Below are positions 59,301 to 64,000 of a stretch of DNA of 64,000 nt, one piece after another. The stretch lies in NCBI RefSeq assembly GCF_000004825.1, contig NW_008805064.1, positions 2,170,001 to 2,234,000 of the forward strand, written 5' to 3'. A program made the position numbers and the translations under genes. The notes under the pieces were generated by a model. The model was not told where the DNA came from. It made no database searches and saw nothing but the letters and a program-made list of their open reading frames with translations. Within the stretch, counting starts at the first letter, position 1, and each line of letters opens with the position of its first letter. The DNA comes from Heterostelium album PN500 (taxonomy: Eukaryota > Evosea > Eumycetozoa > Acytosteliales > Acytosteliaceae).

Positions 59301-62300
59301 ATATTATGAACGGTTGGTACAATCTCTGCCGCAACGTGAATTACCAGAGACATCAACACCATATCGTATGATCCCTCCAATAGACCTTGTTCAATGAAAT
59401 CCTTTTCCAAATCCAAAATCTTAAACTTAATCTTTAGATTAGATTTCAATTTGATACCATTAGTGAGCTTCTCCTTCATTGGTGCAATAAAGTATGGTGA
59501 AACATCGGTGAATGTGTAGACTACTTCGATTTCTTCTTGACCCTCAAGAATAGCGTCCAACTGTGGAATTAAAATGTTTGTAAGTGTACCAGTTCCACCA
59601 CCAATTTCCAGGATTTTGATAACTCTTTTCTCTGGTTTCTTTGATTGTTTATTGGCTTCAACCAAAGATGAAATTGCTGAGGATGCAATATGTGATGTCT
59701 GTTTGAAATAATACATCATAAATGCAGAGTTATAGATACCATGAACAACACCATCTCTAAACAATTGCTCACCATATGCCACATTTCCAATTAATGTTTC
59801 AGTTACAAACTTGATACATGCCTCCATATTCGATTTGATATTGGTATCATATTTTCGATATTCCGACTGATCATTCAACTCGTTTTGCTCCAAGAATTCT
59901 CTGTACTCTCTGAATATCTCGACTACTCTTGTGAACAGTTTAAAGTTGGAATCGCTCATTGCCAAATTTAACTTTACAAACGAATCTTCAATTGGTTGCT
60001 CCAATATCTCTTTGATATCGAATCCCGGAACATCATTGACAAATTGGTAACATAAAAACTTTACAGAGTCACAGGCGTATCCTAGAATCTTCTGACACTC
60101 CATCGATTCTGGAATAAGCGATGCAGTAACAATCTCATTGGGCTGTGGGAGTACTGAGTCCTTTGATTGGTATCTAAGCTCATAGAGCTCATTCACTGGG
60201 AATTTAATCTTTTTCATTTTCATTCTCTCGTTGGTACCAGCAGTGAATTTTCCCATTTCCAAGATCACTTGACCATTTGGAAGAACCAATTGACAATTTC
60301 CAACACAATCATAATTATTGAAATTTAACACTTTGGAAAGAAGGAATAATTGTTCTGGTGGATTTGACTCTAACTCTTTTAATACGTTAAAATTCACTCT
60401 GAGATCTTCGATCGATTTGAAAATGAATTGACGTCGATCCTCGAGAATACCAAAGAGTCCGTGTGCACAATTATCAAGTAGAGTAGCATTTAGAATGTGG
60501 GATGGAGCATTACTCGACGAGAGAGTTGAAAGTGTGGCAAAAGTAGTTCGTTCACCGATGGCAATCGATTTGACATGTTGGAATGCTGGACCATATTTTA
60601 ATCCTACTCTCAATGTTTTCTTGTAGAATTCCTCTTGCGTGTAGGTTGTCAAATCACATAGATTTTTAAATGATTCAATATCTACAACAACAGGCTCGAC
60701 CGAAGAGGCTAGTGATACTCTCGATTGAGCTGTCTTGAACCAATCGTCATCAGTATTCTCACATTCTTTATTCTTATTGTAGAATTGAAGCTTATAATCA
60801 TTGTTGGAGAGTTTATCGATGTTTGTTTGCAGTTTTTGAGAGAATTCTGACTCGTTCAAAAAGAAAGGATTAAGGAATTCCAAATGATTGATAATAATGT
60901 CTTTCTCATGCGATTTGAAAGCATCTATAATTGCATCGATATATCCAGCACCAGGGAACAATGGTTTGTCTTTAACACGATGATCTTTGAGATATTGGTA
61001 AGGTTTTCTCTTTATATCAATGTCAGCGTGGTAAACCAGTTGTCCATTGAACAAAGATTGGTGTCCTAGGAGTGAAGTTGAAGGACCATTGGTTCTCTTG
61101 TATTTGGAATAGGGTGATTCACGCCAATACAATTCTGAATCCCACTGGTATCTTGGAAGTATGGAGGTGTTATCTCTCCATTGTTGATCCATAATATCAT
61201 GATAGGTGAATTGTGTTGAGAATTCAATGTTGACACCAAGACAATGAAGAGAGGCAATCGAAGATCTGAATAATAGCAATTCATCTTTGTTTCTCTGTAG
61301 TGGAGATAGAACCTTGGCATGTGGAATGGTTTGTAGGATTAAACCTGATAAAGTTGGGTGTGGAGCTATTTCCAGGAATACATATTCTTCTAGTTTGGTA
61401 TTAAGTTCAGTAAACAATGTATCGATTGTCTTCTTAAAATAGACTGGTTGTCTAAGATTTTGATATAGATAGTTGGCATCCATTTCATCCGATTTCAATT
61501 CACCAGTAACAGTTGAATACCAAGGAATGGTTGATTTCTGAGATTTCATATTGGAAAGTGATGAAAATATCTTCTTTTTAATTGTTTTTTGATGAGATGA
61601 ATGGAAAGAACAAGGTGTTCTAAGGAATGTATTGAATATGTCAGAGGATTTCAATTCTTTTGACAAAGCGGTTAAATCTAATTCACTACCAGTGATTACA
61701 ATGGATTCTGCTGCATTATAACAAGCAATTTCAAGGGTTGGGTATTTCTCTTGATATTTAGCTTGATAGATTGTTGAGCTCAATCCTACTACCAACATCT
61801 TTCCAGATCCAATAGTTTCATTTTGGTATAATGCTCTAAAGTGAACAATCTTTATTGCTTCTGATAATGAGATATTTCCTGAAATATAAGCAGATGTAAT
61901 ATCTCCAAAACTAAATTTATTGTACATGCTTTATTAATAAATTATTTAAAAAAGCAAACTATAATAGTTATTACATACCTATGTCCTAAAACAATCGATG
62001 GTTGCATACCCCAAGATCTATACAATTCAACTAAACCGACTTGGAACAAGAATAAAGATGGTTGTGCGATGATTGGTCTATGGATATCATTCGACTCACT
62101 TGCGAGGTCATTAAGTTTGGCAATGATACTGTATCCAGTGTACTCACTGAGCAGAGAATCTAACTTGTCGACAGTCGAGCGATACACTGGTTCAGATTCG
62201 TAGAGTTGCATTCCCATTTGATTCCATTGTGGACCTTGACCACAGAATACATAAATCAACTTCTTTCCAACCGAATCTTTATTTGGTAACACTCCATTGA

Positions 62301-63934
62301 ATGCAAGTGCCTGTGAATCAAACTCTTCCCAATCTTTGGCAACGATTACCTTTCTAACTGAATGATGTGATTTTGTCAAAGATTGATAGAGTGCAAACTC
62401 TCTCAGTGAGACTCTATTCTGACTTTCTTTGATTGCCTCAACATATTTATTATTTGAAGTAGTACAATTACCACTGATTGGTATCAAAAATGGTTTAGTT
62501 ACATTTTCAATTTTTCTTTGTCTAATAATAAATTATTTTGAAAAAAAATTAATATTCAAAAGTTTAACTATTAAAATAGAAATATATGTTTATAACATAC
62601 AATTGATTATCAAAACTATTATTTCTATATTCTTGGAGGATGATATGACAATTGGTTCCTCCTATTCCAAATGAATTTACACTCATCAATACAAGTCTGT
62701 CATTTGGAAGATCTTCAACCTCTGTAACAACTTGGATATTCGATTCCTTGAATGGAATTTTTGGATTTAGTTTTGTTAATTTGATGTTTGGAACTAACTT
62801 TCTATTCTTTAACATCAGTGAAACTTTGATGAAAGATGCAATTCCAGCTGCACTCTCAAGATGTCCAATATTTGATTTGATCGATCCAATCTTGAGTGGA
62901 TTCTCAGGTGTATGGTTGTCAGTGAAGACATCGGCCAGTGCCTTTACCTCAATGGGATCACCAACGATGGTTCCAGTGGCGTGTGCCTCCACATAGTAGA
63001 TATCCGATGGTTTGATATTCGAGCGTTGCAGTGCCTGTTTGATGTTTACCGATTGTGTCTCACTCGATGGCGATGACATGGTATCTTTATTGCAACGACC
63101 ATCGCCATTTGTGTTTCTTCCTTTGACGATTGCATAGATACGATTTCCATCTCTTTCCGCCAGCGACAAACGTTTCATAACAACTACACCACAACCTTCG
63201 GAACGAACAAAACCCTTGCCGTCAGCATCAAAAGAACGACAATGATCAGTCAACACACCGAGTCTGCTGTAACCCATGGATGACTCTGCGTCAAAAAGCG
63301 CATTGACTCCGCAGCCAAGTGCAATGTCACATTGGCCATTTTGAATATGTTGGATAGCGAGATCAGTGGAGAACAGCGATGACGAACAAGCGGTATCGAT
63401 ACACATCGATGGTCCTCGGAAATCAAAACAATAGGAAACACGATTGGCAATTATAGAATGTGTAAAATAGTCGGTGAGCACGTAGGGAGCCGGATCAAGT
63501 GGTGAACTTGGTGTCTGGAAATGAGTGTAACCGATGTTGGAAACACCGACAAACACACCTGTGTTGGAACCACGCAGCGATTGCGATGGAATCTGGGCAT
63601 CTTCTAGTGCCTCGTAGGTCAGGGTGAGCATCATTCTCTCCTGAGGGTCGATGGCAGCGGCATCCTTTGGAGCCATTCCAAAGAAGAGTGGATCGAACTT
63701 CTTCCATTCATCTAACTCCAAGAGTCCGGCATTTACATTGGTAATCAAATTGTGTTGACTGAATGATTCCGACCATCGTTCAGTTGGAACTTTAACAATA
63801 CCATCAAACGAACTGACCAAGTTGTTCCAGAAATTCTCGGGAGTTGAACTGTTGCCTGGCAGTCGGAGTCCAATACCAATGATAGCGACATCGTTATCCG
63901 ATACATTATGACTATTGCTGTTGATGGGTATCAT
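56348..63934 (-). CDS. pks: Highly reducing type I polyketide synthase (KS-AT-DH-MT-ER-KR-ACP)
   Basis: Iterative FAS-like synthase. Three exons, 63934-62601, 62521-61979 and 61910-56348, give 2479 aa. The KS has its active Cys in DTACSSS (about residue 180), His in EAHATGT (about 316) and SNIGHLES (about 355). The AT has YVFCGQGPQWNQMG and GHSFGDITSAYISG. Using the acceptor at 61911-61912 restores this GHSFG motif, whereas the frame opening at 61927 would insert extra residues. The DH has DHRVKDKPLFPGAGYID (about 934). The methyltransferase has LEIGGGTGTLTNI (about 1393). The ER has GLECSGIITRIG (about 1836) and SATGGVGIAALN (about 1926). The KR has TGQNGIALEM (about 2139) and SSLSGMSGAASQPAYNSAN (about 2274). 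The ACP has FGVDSLMTVQ (about 2428). There is no thioesterase and no fused type III (Steely) domain, so release must occur in trans. The product is unknown. A TGACGTCA palindrome touches the start codon. Confidence 0.95.
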
Positions 63935-63946
63935 GTTGACGTCAAC
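63935..63946. promoter_or_regulatory. Perfect CRE-type palindrome abutting the PKS start codon
   Basis: GTTGACGTCAAC is a 12-base perfect palindrome containing TGACGTCA, the consensus of CREB/ATF-type bZIP proteins. It occupies positions -1 to -12 relative to the PKS ATG, unusually close for a promoter element. It is a sequence match only. Confidence 0.45.
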
Positions 63947-64000
63947 GTTATTTGTAGAAAGGTATTAATAAATGATGGGAGAGGAAAAGAAAAAGAAAAG
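63947..64000. other. PKS 5' flank, cut by the window edge
   Basis: Fifty-four bases of leader or promoter sequence, purine-rich on the plus strand at the end (GAAAAAGAAAAG). Nothing further can be said. Confidence 0.4.

Noticed and set aside
61911-61927. Start of the third PKS exon at the ATG in this segment
   Set aside because: It would insert extra residues into the AT active-site motif; splicing to 61910 gives GHSFGDI exactly.
1-64000. tRNA, rRNA, spliceosomal RNA, transposon, virus-like element or CRISPR array
   Set aside because: No T-arm consensus, snRNA core sequence, reverse transcriptase/transposase motif, long terminal repeats or spaced direct repeats were found on reading; a tool-based scan could still find a divergent small RNA.

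Overview
The window is nuclear DNA of a social amoeba (Dictyostelia). It has very AT-rich intergenic DNA, short AT-rich GT-AG introns with GTAAGT or GTATGT donors, Asn/Thr/Ser/Gln simple-repeat tracts in proteins, and genes typical of the group: a G-alpha-2-like subunit, EGF/TIG surface proteins of the ComC/Tgr type, a GT10 fucosyltransferase, a large animal-FAS-like polyketide synthase and a P450. Coding DNA is less AT-biased and less homopolymer-rich than in D. discoideum, which suggests another dictyostelid (a Heterostelium/Cavenderia-like group). That placement is inference. I recognise no transposon, virus-like element, tRNA, rRNA or CRISPR array.

Layout. 0.3-15.7 kb: cytochrome P450 (+), PP2A scaffold subunit A (-), complex III subunit 9 (+), granulin (-), four-TM RING-H2 protein (+), NDR-family kinase (+), GT10 fucosyltransferase (+). 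16.5-24.8 kb: two large single-pass surface proteins lying tail to tail, one with LRR + TIG + EGF and one with repeated ~100-residue modules + EGF. 25.4-33.5 kb: coiled-coil protein (+), DCN1-like neddylation factor (+), NudE-like dynein regulator (-), a probable mitochondrial SRP54 M-domain protein (+), histone-fold-like protein (-). 33.5-40.6 kb: a 7.1 kb stretch with no recognisable gene, upstream of gpaB (+). 42.4-56.2 kb: CBS-domain protein (-), USP-like fold protein (+), secreted glucanase-like protein (-), ubiquitin-specific protease (-), PhzF-like enzyme (-), MUTYH adenine glycosylase (-). 56.3-63.9 kb: a polyketide synthase (-), whose start codon lies 66 bases from the window edge.

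The genes do not form an operon. They are separately transcribed eukaryotic genes with mixed roles: signalling (gpaB, NDR kinase, PP2A-A), ubiquitin/NEDD8 control (RING, DCN1-like, USP), cell-surface recognition and glycosylation, mitochondrial function (QCR9, M-domain protein), DNA repair (MUTYH) and secondary metabolism (PKS, perhaps P450). Gene models were built by hand from frame and phase continuity across introns. All exon sums are multiples of three except MUTYH, which contains an apparent one-base frame change.

The most interesting items are the mitochondrial M-domain-only protein, the 7.1 kb gene-free region with a perfect 15-bp hairpin, a 12-bp hairpin near 44.0 kb, the one-LRR-per-exon gene, a four-base first coding exon in the PP2A gene, and a perfect TGACGTCA palindrome abutting the PKS start codon.
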